A DNA stretch of 64,000 nucleotides, taken from CAYMPH01 sp964392365 (GTDB taxonomy: Bacteria > Spirochaetota > UBA4802 > UBA5550). The DNA lies in contig CAYMPH010000014.1 of the NCBI GenBank assembly GCA_964392365.1, positions 46,187 through 110,186 of the forward strand. The letters are read 5' to 3'. The translations under genes were made by a program, and so were the position numbers. This document shows positions 18,030-27,433 of this stretch, one piece after another. The notes beneath the pieces were generated by a model, which searched no databases, was not told the origin of the DNA, and was given only the letters and a program-made list of their open reading frames with translations. Every line of letters begins with the position of its first letter. Position 1 is the first letter of the stretch.

Positions 18030-18614
18030 TTGAAAAAAATTAATCTTTTTTTATTTCTTATTTTTATCTGTATATCGTGCGAACGCAACGATATGTATAA
18101 GGTTTCCACTGAATTATACAAACTCCGTGATATAGGTCCTGCAGGCGGATTGATATTTTACATTAATCCGAACTGGAAAACAGATGGCTGGAAATATATG
18201 GAAGCTGCACCATTTGATCAGAGTTCTGTACAAAGATGGTCTAATAATCTTACTGCTATAGGAATTTCAGCACAGGGAACAGCAATTGGAACTGGTCCAA
18301 GTAATACTACAGCTATAATAAACCAGGCAGGACACACTGACAGTGCCGCACAAATTTGCAGAAATTATAATGGAGGCGGTAAAAGTGACTGGTTTTTACC
18401 ATCAAAAGATGAACTCAATCAAATGTGGCTAAATCTTAAAAAAGGTGATGGTTATACACCAATTGGAGGTTTTTTAAATTCATTATATTTATGTTCAAGT
18501 GAATATGATGTAAATCCTCTCAATTCATGGCTGCAGGATTTCTCTACAGGCAATGTCAGCGATGATACGAAAAGTGTTGCCTCTTTCATAACTCGTGCTG
18601 CCAGACGTTTTTAG
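18030..18614 (+). CDS. DUF1566 (Lcl-type) lipoprotein
   Basis: This 194-residue protein starts at TTG, with AGAGGAT upstream. The signal peptide runs into FICISC (lipobox Cys near residue 18). The body has DUF1566 features: YKLRDIGPAGGLIFYI, GWKYMEAAP, GGKSDWFLPSKDELNQMW and a C-terminal TRAARRF. Such domains bind surfaces or sugars in several secreted bacterial proteins and are common in spirochaetes. A Thr/Ser-rich middle (about 85-110) fits a surface-exposed loop. Monocistronic. Function beyond surface location is unknown. Confidence 0.82.
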   Translation: MKKINLFLFLIFICISCERNDMYKVSTELYKLRDIGPAGGLIFYINPNWKTDGWKYMEAAPFDQSSVQRWSNNLTAIGISAQGTAIGTGPSNTTAIINQAGHTDSAAQICRNYNGGGKSDWFLPSKDELNQMWLNLKKGDGYTPIGGFLNSLYLCSSEYDVNPLNSWLQDFSTGNVSDDTKSVASFITRAARRF

Positions 18615-18785
18615 CTTTATGAATTCAGTATTTTCCACTAGCTTGCTACTTTTTACGGTCGTGCCAGTACCGTTCAATAACAGAAGTTTCATGTATATAT
18701 ATAACTGCTTCTAATCTTTTAAAAATTCTTCAAGAAGAAATTCAAATTCTATAACATCAATCTGACTTAATAATCCAAACTGAAA

Positions 18786-19020
18786 CTAAACCGCCGGAAC
18801 ATCTGATTTAGCTCTAGCCTTTATCGTTGCTGGCAACGGTCTTATGAATATTTCCGGTGATATCATAACTAAATACAGTACTTTACGAGAAATTCTTCGT
18901 AGAAAAAACATCAGGTATATCAATGCAAATACAACCCAGACAAAATGCGTCTCCCGCATGTTTCCCGGCTTATAGCCCATTCGTTCTGCCTGCATAGCAG
19001 AAAAAAGAGATTGTTAACTC
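18786..19020 (-). pseudogene. Possible transposase remnant
   Basis: The minus strand between 18786 and 19020 has an open frame of 69 codons ending a longer broken one. The segment GNMRETHFVWVVFALIYLMF vaguely recalls the C-terminal helix of DDE transposases that follows the catalytic core. Frames upstream are interrupted by stops, and there is no ribosome site or terminal repeat. It could equally be chance. The rest of 18615-19089 shows nothing I recognise. Confidence 0.2.
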
Positions 19021-19089
19021 CGCCCCAGGCATCCCATAAAGCAGCTGTTAAAAAAATGTAACGCATATATACATCCAAAAAAAATAATA

Positions 19090-19491
19090 TCAGCTATTAT
19101 CTTTTCTGAATGATAACATTGCCGGAACAAAATATAATATAAATCCAATTATTAAAATTACAGGCAGGACGATTCCGGCCCGTTCCCAGAAAATAAACTG
19201 TTCAATAAAACGCAGCAGCCAGAAAATGCTGAATCCGGTTAAAATTGTTCTACCAAGTCTGGATGAGAGCAGCTCTTTTGCATGTGCAAATGAAATAAAA
19301 GCCATAATAATAAAAACTACAATTAAACAGAGATTTAAAACCTCCATTACTCCTTTGTTGACAGGCGAAAGTTTATTAAGTTCTTCAGCCCAGTTAAACA
19401 ACGGGATCTTCCAGAATAATACATGGAAAACTCCGAGTAATATATTATAAACTCCTGCACCGTAAATAAAATAAATTCCTGTTTTTTTCAT
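19090..19491 (-). CDS. Four-helix integral membrane protein, unknown function
   Basis: The 133-residue protein has four hydrophobic segments, at about 6-28, 50-70, 85-102 and 106-125. The layout recalls small uncharacterised membrane proteins, but I recognise no family motif. The ATG follows AGGAGG by 7 nt, a strong site, which supports a real gene. It lies 32 bp downstream of the beta-barrel-like gene on the same strand and may share its transcript. Confidence 0.65.
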   Translation of the reverse strand: MKKTGIYFIYGAGVYNILLGVFHVLFWKIPLFNWAEELNKLSPVNKGVMEVLNLCLIVVFIIMAFISFAHAKELLSSRLGRTILTGFSIFWLLRFIEQFIFWERAGIVLPVILIIGFILYFVPAMLSFRKDNS

Positions 19492-19523
19492 AAACTGCCT
19501 CCTGAAAATTTATTTCCCGGCTA

Positions 19524-20483
19524 TTATAAAAAATTAATCCCGAAACCGAATTTAATGCCGCCCATATGAGTAATGCTGTCCGGCTCATATAAATATAAAT
19601 AATTAGTCACTGAGCTGGGAATATTAATTCCGTTCTGGGTCTGAACTACTGGCCTGGATGCACCAATATTCCAGAGCTGGTAATAAGGTATCCCGAAAAC
19701 AAATACTTTAAAATTTTTATTGGAGTAAATATTAAACCTAACACTCAGCTCTATTTTAAAACCCGGGATAGATTGTATTGCAAATATGGATTTATCCGCT
19801 TTATATAATGTCCCGGCGTAATTATACACAAAGCCATATGAAGCCATACGCGGATTAATCGGGAAATCAACGGAAACATCCATACCAAGAGTCCAGTCAT
19901 TAAGACCCAATTCCATGTTGATTCCAATACCCATATAAAACCAGTAGTAATCTTCAGTGTAGCCTATAAATCTTTCCCATAACCTGTATCCGAAAGAATT
20001 GTAGGGTGATAATGTGAATGATTTATAATTGAGAATTTTAAATCCAATGTTGATTTCCGACAGCGAAATAAGCTCAGCACATCTTTGAATGATCGGCTCG
20101 CCTGTAGAAATAATACTGCCAGTATATTTTGCATAACCGTTATAAACAATACTTGAACTCAATCTGAGAAACAGTAATTTATTATCATATCTCAATTCGA
20201 TAAATCCGCCGCTCTGCCAGCCTTCATCGCCATCCAGGAATGAACCGTCATACAATGTTTCCTTGTATGACAACCAGTTGCCGTCGTATGCAGTATATAT
20301 AGTAAACCTGTTATAGTTTTTAATATCACTGGTTTTTTCATCTCTGGTTATTTCATTTTTTACAGTCCTGACATCTTCATTTATAACTTTTTTTTCACTT
20401 ATTTTTTCCTCAGCTGCAAACGAAAAAGCAGCGAAAAAGAGAAAACAAAAAAGCAGGCTGATATTTATAAAAAAATTTTTCAT
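19524..20483 (-). CDS. Predicted outer-membrane beta-barrel protein
   Basis: The 319-residue protein has a signal peptide (MKNFFINISLLFCFLFFAAFSFA), then a Lys/Glu-rich stretch (about 25-55), then alternating polar/aromatic strands to the C-terminus, which ends in the aromatic-hydrophobic run GGIKFGFGINFL typical of barrels. Tyr, Trp and Asn are abundant. No known porin or adhesin motif is seen. A location in the outer membrane is inferred from composition and the end residues. Function unknown. Confidence 0.7.
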   Translation of the reverse strand: MKNFFINISLLFCFLFFAAFSFAAEEKISEKKVINEDVRTVKNEITRDEKTSDIKNYNRFTIYTAYDGNWLSYKETLYDGSFLDGDEGWQSGGFIELRYDNKLLFLRLSSSIVYNGYAKYTGSIISTGEPIIQRCAELISLSEINIGFKILNYKSFTLSPYNSFGYRLWERFIGYTEDYYWFYMGIGINMELGLNDWTLGMDVSVDFPINPRMASYGFVYNYAGTLYKADKSIFAIQSIPGFKIELSVRFNIYSNKNFKVFVFGIPYYQLWNIGASRPVVQTQNGINIPSSVTNYLYLYEPDSITHMGGIKFGFGINFL

Positions 20484-20692
20484 ATCTCAATTTTCTTTTT
20501 ATGAATGATAATAATTTAAAAATTTCTGTACAAGTCCATGTCAAACTGAAGATACAATGCAGCATAATAGTAAAAAAAATATAGTCCGGATAGAATTTCA
20601 ACATACAAAAAATATAATTACATCTCAACAGTTTCAGGAAATGCATCAGCTGATGCTTCACTATTCCATAATTTTAAAATCTATTTTACATT

Positions 20693-22255
20693 TTATATTC
20701 TAGATTGATAAAGATTATCTGAAAATTCAACCAAACAGCTGACACCGTTATTATTTTCCATTTCAACTTTTCCCATCATCTGAAGCTCTCCAATTCTGTA
20801 AATAAGCTTAAGGCCCAGAGAATTCTGAATCCGGAAATTAAAACCGTCGTTAACACCCACACCATTATCGCGATAATGCAGAATAAATTTATCTTTTTCC
20901 TTTGATAAAGATATTGAAATCAAACCTTCCATTTTATCAGGAAAAGCATATTTTAATGAATTCGTCATGAGCTCGTTAATAATCAATCCGAATGGAATTG
21001 CTGTATCGAGCAGAAAAAACTGGTCTTCAATAAATAAATTCAGCTTTATTCTATCAGTTGAATCCATGTAGCTATGCATTATTAGAGATGAAAGCTCTTC
21101 AATATATTCTTTAATTGAAATTCTGGATAAGTCCTGGCTTTTATAGAGCATCTGATGCACTAATGATATTACCTGAATTCTATTCTCTGTATTTTTAACT
21201 AATTGCTGAAGTTCTTTATTCTCAGGAAACTTTTCCGCCTGCAGCACAACCATTCCGCGTATTACCTGCATGTTGTTTTTTGTTCTATGATAAAGTTCGC
21301 GGATCAGTGTTTCTTTTTCACGCAGAGATTTTAAAATTTTTTCCTCTGCAAGCTTACGTTCAGTAATATCCTTATCAGCCCCTCTGTAACCGATTAATTT
21401 ACCCGTATCATCAAAAACCGGGAAACCATTTGTCAGAAGACAGACTGAATTACCATTTTTATGCAGATTCCAATTTTCAAAATCAACCATTGAGCTTTTT
21501 GATTTTAAAATATTTTCAAAATCTGTTTGAATGCGTTCCTTATATCCTTCCGGCATTAAATCAAAAGGTGACTTCCCTATGATTTCATCTGCATGATAAC
21601 CCAATATTTTTTCTACTTTATCAGAGCTGTAACTATATTTCCCGTTTTCATCAGTTTCCCAGATCCAGTCGGAAGTACTTAAAATAATACTTCGTAACCT
21701 TTCTTCATTTTTTTTGATAAACTTATTCGCTTCAATTTCCTTTAAATTTTTCAAACCAATACCGGCTATAATTTCAATAAAACCTTTTATAAAATCAAGG
21801 TATTGGCTAAGTTTTTCTTTCGTCCAGACCGGTACCTTTTCAACAGCTTCCAAAAATGACTTTTCATCAAAGCCGTAAATTTTTGCCTGATTTTTAAAAA
21901 ATTCAATATCTGGTTTATCAATAAAAAACTGTCCGGTAAAAAAATTTCCCAGATGTCTGCCCTCAATAATAATTGGAGTTGCGTTGTCAATCAATCCATG
22001 CGGGCATTGATAACTGACTGCAGGATTTGCCTCATGAAGGTGTTCCACAATATACTGATCACTTTTAATGCATTCTTTTTCGGATTCAGGATTCATCCTG
22101 TAGAATTTCGTACAGATATCCTGCCAGGCGACTGCGGTTAAAATTTTTCCTTCATTATCAATAATTGCTGAAGGAAATGAATATATTACATTCAATTTCT
22201 CCTGCAATTCCTGCAGCAAAGGAATATCTACTATATCTTCTAATTTATAATCCAT
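20693..22255 (-). CDS. PocR-PAS sensor histidine kinase (HisKA_2 type)
   Basis: The 520-residue kinase is soluble. Residues 1-170 form a PocR sensory domain with its Cys/His pattern (CIKSDQ, YQCPHGLID); PocR binds small hydrocarbon-derived ligands in some proteins. A PAS domain (185-300) ends in GADKDITERK. The HisKA_2 dimerisation box has His323 in ELYHRTKNNMQVI. The HATPase has its N-box (IINELMTNSLKYAFP) and G1 box (DNGVG). Such kinases are typical partners of stand-alone regulators; none lies beside it. The nearest response regulator, 7 kb away, has its own kinase. Confidence 0.9.
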   Translation of the reverse strand: MDYKLEDIVDIPLLQELQEKLNVIYSFPSAIIDNEGKILTAVAWQDICTKFYRMNPESEKECIKSDQYIVEHLHEANPAVSYQCPHGLIDNATPIIIEGRHLGNFFTGQFFIDKPDIEFFKNQAKIYGFDEKSFLEAVEKVPVWTKEKLSQYLDFIKGFIEIIAGIGLKNLKEIEANKFIKKNEERLRSIILSTSDWIWETDENGKYSYSSDKVEKILGYHADEIIGKSPFDLMPEGYKERIQTDFENILKSKSSMVDFENWNLHKNGNSVCLLTNGFPVFDDTGKLIGYRGADKDITERKLAEEKILKSLREKETLIRELYHRTKNNMQVIRGMVVLQAEKFPENKELQQLVKNTENRIQVISLVHQMLYKSQDLSRISIKEYIEELSSLIMHSYMDSTDRIKLNLFIEDQFFLLDTAIPFGLIINELMTNSLKYAFPDKMEGLISISLSKEKDKFILHYRDNGVGVNDGFNFRIQNSLGLKLIYRIGELQMMGKVEMENNNGVSCLVEFSDNLYQSRI

Positions 22256-22399
22256 ATTTTCAGCCGTCTGAAATGATTATTTAAATAAAAACACATCATT
22301 CCTAATAGGCATACAATATGATAATATTAGTAAAATCAAGTATAATTCTTACTATATTTCATTCAGCATATTATTAATAGTAGATGAAATCTTATCTTG

Positions 22400-24271
22400 C
22401 TACATTTCAACTGTTCCCGGAAATGCATCAGGTGATGCTTCAAGAACTGTCCATTCGTCGCAGAAAAGTCCGTCTATCATTCCGAAGAATTGCGGAAACT
22501 CCTCTTTCATGTAAAAGCGCGATGAAAGAACACGGCCGTAATAAAATGCAGCTTCACTGTTCTCTGAAATAAAAGAATTCAGATCAGCGCCTTTTTTATC
22601 GCCGATAAGAGCCTTCATTTTAGGATATGCAGCTGACAGGCTCCATACGTGCATCCAGGCGATTGCTATCATGTAAATCGCTTTCCTGAACTGAGTAGCA
22701 CCTGAAAGAATCTGCGCAAACATAAATTTGCCTGTCCACTCTTTCATTCTATCAACATACTCATCAAGACGTTTAACTCCACGCTCAAGAGGCTCAATAT
22801 ATGAAGCATCAATACCATTTTTATAAGCAGCATCAACCGAAGCCTGCATTTTCTTTTTAAATACTTTATAGTTCAGCTGGTCAGGATTCATGAGAAGCTT
22901 TCTCATTACAAGATCCATTCCCTGAATTCCGTTTGCACCCTCGAAAATGCAGAGGATCTTTGAATTTCTCATCATCTGCTCAACAGGATAATCACTGCAG
23001 AAACCGTAACCGCCGAAAATCTGCATTGCTTCAGAAGTAATGAGAACGTTTCTGTCGCTGCATCCTGCCTTACAAATAGGAACAAGAAAATCAACAAGAC
23101 CTGCAGCTTCTTTTTTCTCATCACCTGTTAGAACTTCTGCGAGATCCATATTGTAATACATATTATAGATAAGCATCCTCTGAGCATCAACGTATGACTT
23201 CATCCACAGGAGCATCCTTGCAACGTCCGGGTGCTGAACAATCGGCACCATTGGAGCTGACGGATTTGTCATATCCTTGATTGCGGTTCCCTGCAGTCTG
23301 CCTTTTGCATATGAGGCAGCATGCAGATATGCTGCAGATGAAACTCCCTGAGCCTGGCTTGCTGTACCCATGCGGAAATCGTTCATCATCTGAAACATTA
23401 TTTTCATTCCCTGGCGTTCGCTTCCGAGAAGATAGCCTACACAGTTGCCGTCATCCCCGAAATTCATTGTGCAGGTAACGCAGCCTTTTATTCCCATTTT
23501 ATGCTCAACGCCGGAACACTTAACATCATTTTTTTTGCCGATATTGCCGTTTTCATCAACAAGAAATTTTGGCACTATAAATATTGAAATGCCCTTGGTT
23601 CCCTCAGGGTCGCCTTCAATTCTGGCAAGAACAGGATGAGCTATATTTGAATAATAATCGCCATCTCCGGCTGATATGAATATTTTCTGGCCTGTAATTT
23701 TATATGTACCGTCAGGCTGCTTTACCGCTTTAGCAGAAAGCCTTCCTACATCGGATCCAGCCTGAGGCTCTGTAAGGTTCATTGTGCCGCCCCACTCACC
23801 TTTCATCATCTTCGGTACAAACATTTTCTTCAATGCATCAGATCCGAAATTCTGAATAAGCATCATTGATCCGTGAGCAAGCCCTGCATACATAAGCAGA
23901 GGCTGGTGAGCCGCGCTTATAAATTCCATGTGTGCTGCTCCAACTGCCATTGGAAGCCCCATTCCGCCCATTTCAGGTTTTTCCACAATACCGATAAAAC
24001 CAGCATCATAATATGCCTTGAGAGGTTTCTTAATCGATTCAGGAAGCTTAACACTGCCGTCAGAGCCGTTGAATGTGCATCCGGTTTTGTCTGCATCTGC
24101 GAAGTGCGGGAAACATTCATTTACGGAAATATTTTCCACGAGATCTATTGTTGCATTAAAAGTATCATGATCGAATCCTGAAAATTTTTCATGCTTTGTG
24201 AGCGAGTCAACATTCAGTATTTCATATAAAACAAATCTTATATCTCTTGTGTCTATTAATGGATTATTCAT
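22400..24271 (-). CDS. Acyl-CoA dehydrogenase
   Basis: The 623-residue FAD enzyme introduces the alpha-beta double bond in fatty acyl-CoA. The central domain has MNLTEPQAGSDVGRLSAKA and GQKIFISAGD. The C-terminal helical domain has QIFGGYGFCSDYPVEQMMRNSKI and the catalytic Glu in IFEGANGIQGMDL. It is longer than the classical 380-residue type; the extra C-terminal helical part matches the long bacterial class with an acyl-CoA-dehydrogenase C-terminal-like domain. ATG follows AGGAGA. Two toxin-antitoxin genes lie immediately upstream (25 bp) on the same strand. Confidence 0.93.
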   Translation of the reverse strand: MNNPLIDTRDIRFVLYEILNVDSLTKHEKFSGFDHDTFNATIDLVENISVNECFPHFADADKTGCTFNGSDGSVKLPESIKKPLKAYYDAGFIGIVEKPEMGGMGLPMAVGAAHMEFISAAHQPLLMYAGLAHGSMMLIQNFGSDALKKMFVPKMMKGEWGGTMNLTEPQAGSDVGRLSAKAVKQPDGTYKITGQKIFISAGDGDYYSNIAHPVLARIEGDPEGTKGISIFIVPKFLVDENGNIGKKNDVKCSGVEHKMGIKGCVTCTMNFGDDGNCVGYLLGSERQGMKIMFQMMNDFRMGTASQAQGVSSAAYLHAASYAKGRLQGTAIKDMTNPSAPMVPIVQHPDVARMLLWMKSYVDAQRMLIYNMYYNMDLAEVLTGDEKKEAAGLVDFLVPICKAGCSDRNVLITSEAMQIFGGYGFCSDYPVEQMMRNSKILCIFEGANGIQGMDLVMRKLLMNPDQLNYKVFKKKMQASVDAAYKNGIDASYIEPLERGVKRLDEYVDRMKEWTGKFMFAQILSGATQFRKAIYMIAIAWMHVWSLSAAYPKMKALIGDKKGADLNSFISENSEAAFYYGRVLSSRFYMKEEFPQFFGMIDGLFCDEWTVLEASPDAFPGTVEM

Positions 24272-24296
24272 TGCCGGTTTCTCCTGTAATTGTTTA

Positions 24297-24626
24297 TTAT
24301 CTGGTTATTCTATTTAATAACACATCTTCTAAGTTTCTTCTGCCATCAAACAAAGCGATAATATAAATTTTATTATCCTCAATTCTATATATTAATCGCC
24401 AGGGATCAATAATCAATTCCTGATAATTATTTATATTATGAAATTTCAACTCAGGAACGATTCTTCCACGTTCAGGAAATTTTTCCAGCTTCATTGACTG
24501 ATTTTTAATATTTTGAAATAAAATTTCAGCATTATTAATGCTATCTGATGCAATATAATCAATTATCTCGATGAGATCATCTTGAGCTATTTTTGTCCAG
24601 AATACGTTATATTTTTTTGAATTCAT
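24297..24626 (-). CDS. ParE/RelE-family toxin
   Basis: The 109-residue protein has the ParE/RelE fold pattern: WTKIAQDDLIEIIDYIA at the N-terminus, LEKFPERGRIVPEL in the middle, and the C-terminal strand WRLIYRIEDNKIYIIALFDGRRNLEDVL. Family members poison DNA gyrase or cleave mRNA on the ribosome; the longer size and ERGR-x-VPE motif fit the ParE side better. It overlaps the antitoxin gene by 4 bp (ATGA), giving coupled translation. The target is inferred, not shown. Confidence 0.88.
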   Translation of the reverse strand: MNSKKYNVFWTKIAQDDLIEIIDYIASDSINNAEILFQNIKNQSMKLEKFPERGRIVPELKFHNINNYQELIIDPWRLIYRIEDNKIYIIALFDGRRNLEDVLLNRITR

Positions 24627-24904
24627 TTTTTATTTTTAAAATACTTATTTTCTATAGATGAAAAGAATGAATTCTGCTCAATTATTTTACCTTCTTTAAT
24701 ATTTTTTTCTCCCAAAGAAATCAGTTTTAGAATCCCAAAAGCTTTCTGCATTGATTCATAACTTTCAGTATCAATTAATACAGCTTTTGCTTCACCATTT
24801 TGAGTTATAAAAATCGGCCTGTGTGTTTCATTAACCTGGTTAAGAACATTTGCTGCATTTGCTTTTATATAAGAAATAGGTCTTATGTCTTCTATAGTGT
24901 TCAT
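24623..24904 (-). CDS. Phd/YefM-family antitoxin
   Basis: The 93-residue protein has the Phd/YefM N-terminal DNA-binding pattern: ISYIKANAANVLNQVNET, then PIFITQNGEAKAVLIDTESYESM. The charged C-terminus would wrap the toxin. It precedes the toxin gene, as is usual, and overlaps it by 4 bp. A good promoter lies 40-70 bp upstream, and GAGGA precedes the ATG. The complex probably represses that promoter, as in known Phd systems. Confidence 0.9.
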   Translation of the reverse strand: MNTIEDIRPISYIKANAANVLNQVNETHRPIFITQNGEAKAVLIDTESYESMQKAFGILKLISLGEKNIKEGKIIEQNSFFSSIENKYFKNKK

Positions 24905-24939
24905 TTTATTTTCCTCAGCTTTTTTTAATCAGTCTAAAT

Positions 24940-24968
24940 ATGGTACAAAATTAAGTCCCGCATGTCAA
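24940..24968 (-). promoter_or_regulatory. Probable promoter of the toxin-antitoxin genes
   Basis: On the minus strand, TTGACA (24968-24963) is followed after 17 bp by TACCAT (24945-24940), matching 4 of 6 positions of the -10 consensus. The antitoxin ATG is 36 bp downstream of the -10. The same transcript may continue into the acyl-CoA dehydrogenase gene. Confidence 0.6.
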
Positions 24969-25003
24969 GTAAATAAATTTCTAAGGGATTCCTTTCAATT
25001 TAT

Positions 25004-25300
25004 TTACAGCAACCGGGCAAAATATAATATTGATATTATTATTACATGAATATTAAATAATAACCCTATCATTATGACTTTTATTGATTTATAATATTTA
25101 ATTATATACATTATAAAAATGAATAGTGAAAAACAAATAGTTATATAAATTCCTATTAAAAACAAAAAAAACATACCGCTTTGAGCATCAATTGGTCCCT
25201 GTTGCCTTAATGATAATGGGCCAAGACTGAATAGCCAGCATATCAATTGAAGTATATCAAAAAGAATAAATAAAAAAATATATTTTGCGAATTCATTCAT
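25004..25300 (-). CDS. Small three-helix membrane protein, unknown function
   Basis: The 98-residue protein has three hydrophobic segments, at about 5-25, 43-63 and 72-94, and a short polar loop (SLRQQGPIDAQSG) after the first. I start at 25300 because an upstream ATG at 25348 would overlap the methyltransferase end. No strong ribosome site is seen. No family recognised. It is immediately downstream of the methyltransferase on the same strand. Confidence 0.55.
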   Translation of the reverse strand: MNEFAKYIFLFILFDILQLICWLFSLGPLSLRQQGPIDAQSGMFFLFLIGIYITICFSLFIFIMYIIKYYKSIKVIMIGLLFNIHVIIISILYFARLL

Positions 25301-25331
25301 AATAATTTTACCAAAAAAATATTTTACCAAG

Positions 25332-26336
25332 CTACTTATATGCAACAATTCCCCTGAAGCTCATGCTGCCGAGAAGATTTACTGTTTTTACTTTTGTATA
25401 TCCGGCATTCTTTAATTCTTTTACAAGAATATTTATATCGGGCAGCGGATATAAATATTTTGTTGCAGTGAAAATTACATCAAAATATTTTGAAATCAGT
25501 GTTTCATCCCTGAACATGGTAGCAAGCATAAACCTGCCTCCAGGTGCGAGCAGTTCGAGTGTCCGCTTAAAAAAAATAGAGCGGCTGATATCTGAAAAAT
25601 AATAAATATTGGAATATGATGTAATAATATCAAACAATTCATTTTTCAGTTTAACAGGCTCTAAAATGTTTTCCTGAATTACCTTAAAAGAACTGCTGAT
25701 TCCATTTTTTGCAAGGCTTTTCTGTGCAATTGCTGCTGCTTCAGTATTCAGGTCAATGCCGATCCCGGTGTTTCCAGGATTGACTTCTGCATAATATTTC
25801 AGATACTCACCTGATCCGCATCCAACCTCAAGGATTCTGTGCGTTTGTGATTTTTCAATCGTGCGCTTAATGAATGCGCTTATGGCAGTCTCAGCCATGC
25901 GGGATGATTTTGCAATTACGCCTCCAAAATCTGTTAGATAATCCCCGGATGTCCCGTTTCTGATAAAAAATGCTGAATTGGCTGCGGCATCTCCATGATA
26001 CTTCACAATCTCCCTGATCCAGTCTGCGCTCGGGTGACCTGCAGCAACTGCTTTTGATAATGAACCTTTAATTGCGTATTTTCCATTTTTAAATGATAAT
26101 CCGCCAATAAATACGCCAAGCTTCAGAACAGAATTGAACAGCTCGCGATTTTTCACAGATAATTTCAAGGCAAGCTCGTCTCCGGTTTCAGGGCTGGTAA
26201 GTGCTTCAAAAATTCCTGATTCAAGAGCTGTGTGATAAAAAATCAGTTCAGCTTCGCCTTTTATTAATTGTGATGCTTTCAGACTGGCAAATTTGTGCGG
26301 TGCAGAAAGCATCTGCCTGATTGTTTGAAATGTCAT
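25332..26336 (-). CDS. SAM-dependent methyltransferase with winged-helix N-domain
   Basis: The 334-residue protein has an N-terminal helical/winged-helix region of O-methyltransferase type (residues 20-110), then a class I SAM domain with motif I ILEVGCGSGEYL (about 170), motif II IGIDLN and motif post-II DIITSYSNIYYFSD. Domain order is like the small-molecule O-methyltransferases. I start at 26336, where ATG follows GGAGG; a longer frame to 26372 lacks such a site. The substrate is unknown. Confidence 0.82.
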   Translation of the reverse strand: MTFQTIRQMLSAPHKFASLKASQLIKGEAELIFYHTALESGIFEALTSPETGDELALKLSVKNRELFNSVLKLGVFIGGLSFKNGKYAIKGSLSKAVAAGHPSADWIREIVKYHGDAAANSAFFIRNGTSGDYLTDFGGVIAKSSRMAETAISAFIKRTIEKSQTHRILEVGCGSGEYLKYYAEVNPGNTGIGIDLNTEAAAIAQKSLAKNGISSSFKVIQENILEPVKLKNELFDIITSYSNIYYFSDISRSIFFKRTLELLAPGGRFMLATMFRDETLISKYFDVIFTATKYLYPLPDINILVKELKNAGYTKVKTVNLLGSMSFRGIVAYK

Positions 26337-26407
26337 AAAAGCCTCCGATATATATTCTAAAAAAAAATTCATTGAAGAATAATTTCAATATCAGCCATAA
26401 ACAAAAA

Positions 26408-26438
26408 ACCCATACAGAAACTCTTATTCTGTATGGGT
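26408..26438 (-). terminator. Intrinsic terminator of the lipase gene
   Basis: The stem AACCCATACAGAA pairs with TTCTGTATGGGTT around a 7-nt loop. On the minus strand it is followed by a T-run (GGGTTTTTTG). It lies about 100 bp beyond the lipase stop and ahead of the methyltransferase gene. Confidence 0.75.
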
Positions 26439-26452
26439 TGATTTTTATTTCC

Positions 26453-26518
26453 AGTATTTTTTTACCCCCTCCAACTCCCACTTGATTAAGGGGGAGAAGT
26501 GAAGTGGGGGTGAATACT
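26453..26518. repeat. CCCCC/GGGGG inverted-repeat element
   Basis: AGTATT (26453-26458) and AATACT (26513-26518) flank an inner ACCCCC...GGGGGT pair with a further AGGGGGAGAAG core. The inner core resembles that of the element at 12192-12270, although the outer arms differ. It lies between the lipase stop and its terminator. Confidence 0.5.
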
Positions 26519-26542
26519 AATTTTTAATTTATTACTTTTTAA

Positions 26543-27433
26543 TCAATAACCTCTGCCTTTCAGATCTGCAACTGTATTAACATAGAACTGAGGTGCATCA
26601 AATCCAGGAGTAATTCCGAAAAGATGATTTATCATTCCAGCATGATCAACTCCGCCACTCCACCATGCACCTGAAATAACTCCTCTGAAATTTCCCCATT
26701 GTGCGGATGTTACAGAAACCAGACCGTCATTATCGCCTTCATAAGATTTTGCAATAAGCCATGGAATCTGCAAAACAAGACTGTTTGCAAGGTATTTAAC
26801 TTTTCCTGCATAACTCTGATAATATAAACCGCTTACATTTGGAGTATTAGGATTAAAAGTATTATTCATGAAAGGTCTTGTCAGCTCAATACCGTTCTGG
26901 AGTGAATTAGGATTTTTGTCGCCGAAAACAAATGTATATATAAAGTCTGAAATATCTCCAACAACAGACCAGCTGCCTTGTGGAACCATCTTGAATACCC
27001 AATCTGCTACTGAACTTCCTCGATGAGGACCGCATATACTTGTATGGGATGCTACTTTTGAAACAAGGCCTAAATTTGTTATTGCATATCTTGAATATAA
27101 CGAGCCGTGTGAATGGCCGATTATATTTGCTTTTGGTTTTCCTGATATTGCGAGTATTTCAAGATACTGCCTTTTAAATGAAACAGCTTTATTCGCTGTG
27201 CTGTCCATGCCGTTTACTGAAGTAATATAAACATCTGCGCCTTCATCTTCAAGTTCATTTTTGATGCCCCAGAAATAATCAATTACACCGAAAATTTTTG
27301 CCTGAAAAGCAAATCCGTGTGCCAGAACTACAGGATATTTAGTGTCGCATTTTGATGAGCTTCCGGAAGCAAACAGAGAAACAGGTAATACAAATAAAGC
27401 ACTTAAAATAAATACAATAAATTTAGCCTTCAT
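26543..27433 (-). CDS. Secreted lipase (triacylglycerol-lipase type)
   Basis: The 296-residue hydrolase is exported: the signal peptide is MKAKFIVFILSALFVLPVSLFA. The oxyanion-hole motif is VVLAHGFAF, and the nucleophile elbow is IIGHSHGSLYSRYA, with Ser in G-x-S-x-G. Further marks are CGPHRGSSVADWV, an acidic residue in EGDNDGLVSV and the His in GVDHAGMINHL. This matches the Burkholderia/Pseudomonas-type extracellular lipase family, although no foldase gene is nearby. The start at 27433 follows GGAGG. It likely frees fatty acids for the acyl-CoA ligase and dehydrogenase encoded nearby. Confidence 0.9.
   Translation of the reverse strand: MKAKFIVFILSALFVLPVSLFASGSSSKCDTKYPVVLAHGFAFQAKIFGVIDYFWGIKNELEDEGADVYITSVNGMDSTANKAVSFKRQYLEILAISGKPKANIIGHSHGSLYSRYAITNLGLVSKVASHTSICGPHRGSSVADWVFKMVPQGSWSVVGDISDFIYTFVFGDKNPNSLQNGIELTRPFMNNTFNPNTPNVSGLYYQSYAGKVKYLANSLVLQIPWLIAKSYEGDNDGLVSVTSAQWGNFRGVISGAWWSGGVDHAGMINHLFGITPGFDAPQFYVNTVADLKGRGY

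Noticed and set aside
26248..26481. Minus-strand frame of 77 codons over the methyltransferase start and terminator
   Set aside because: It overlaps a well-supported methyltransferase start and the lipase terminator; no ribosome site.
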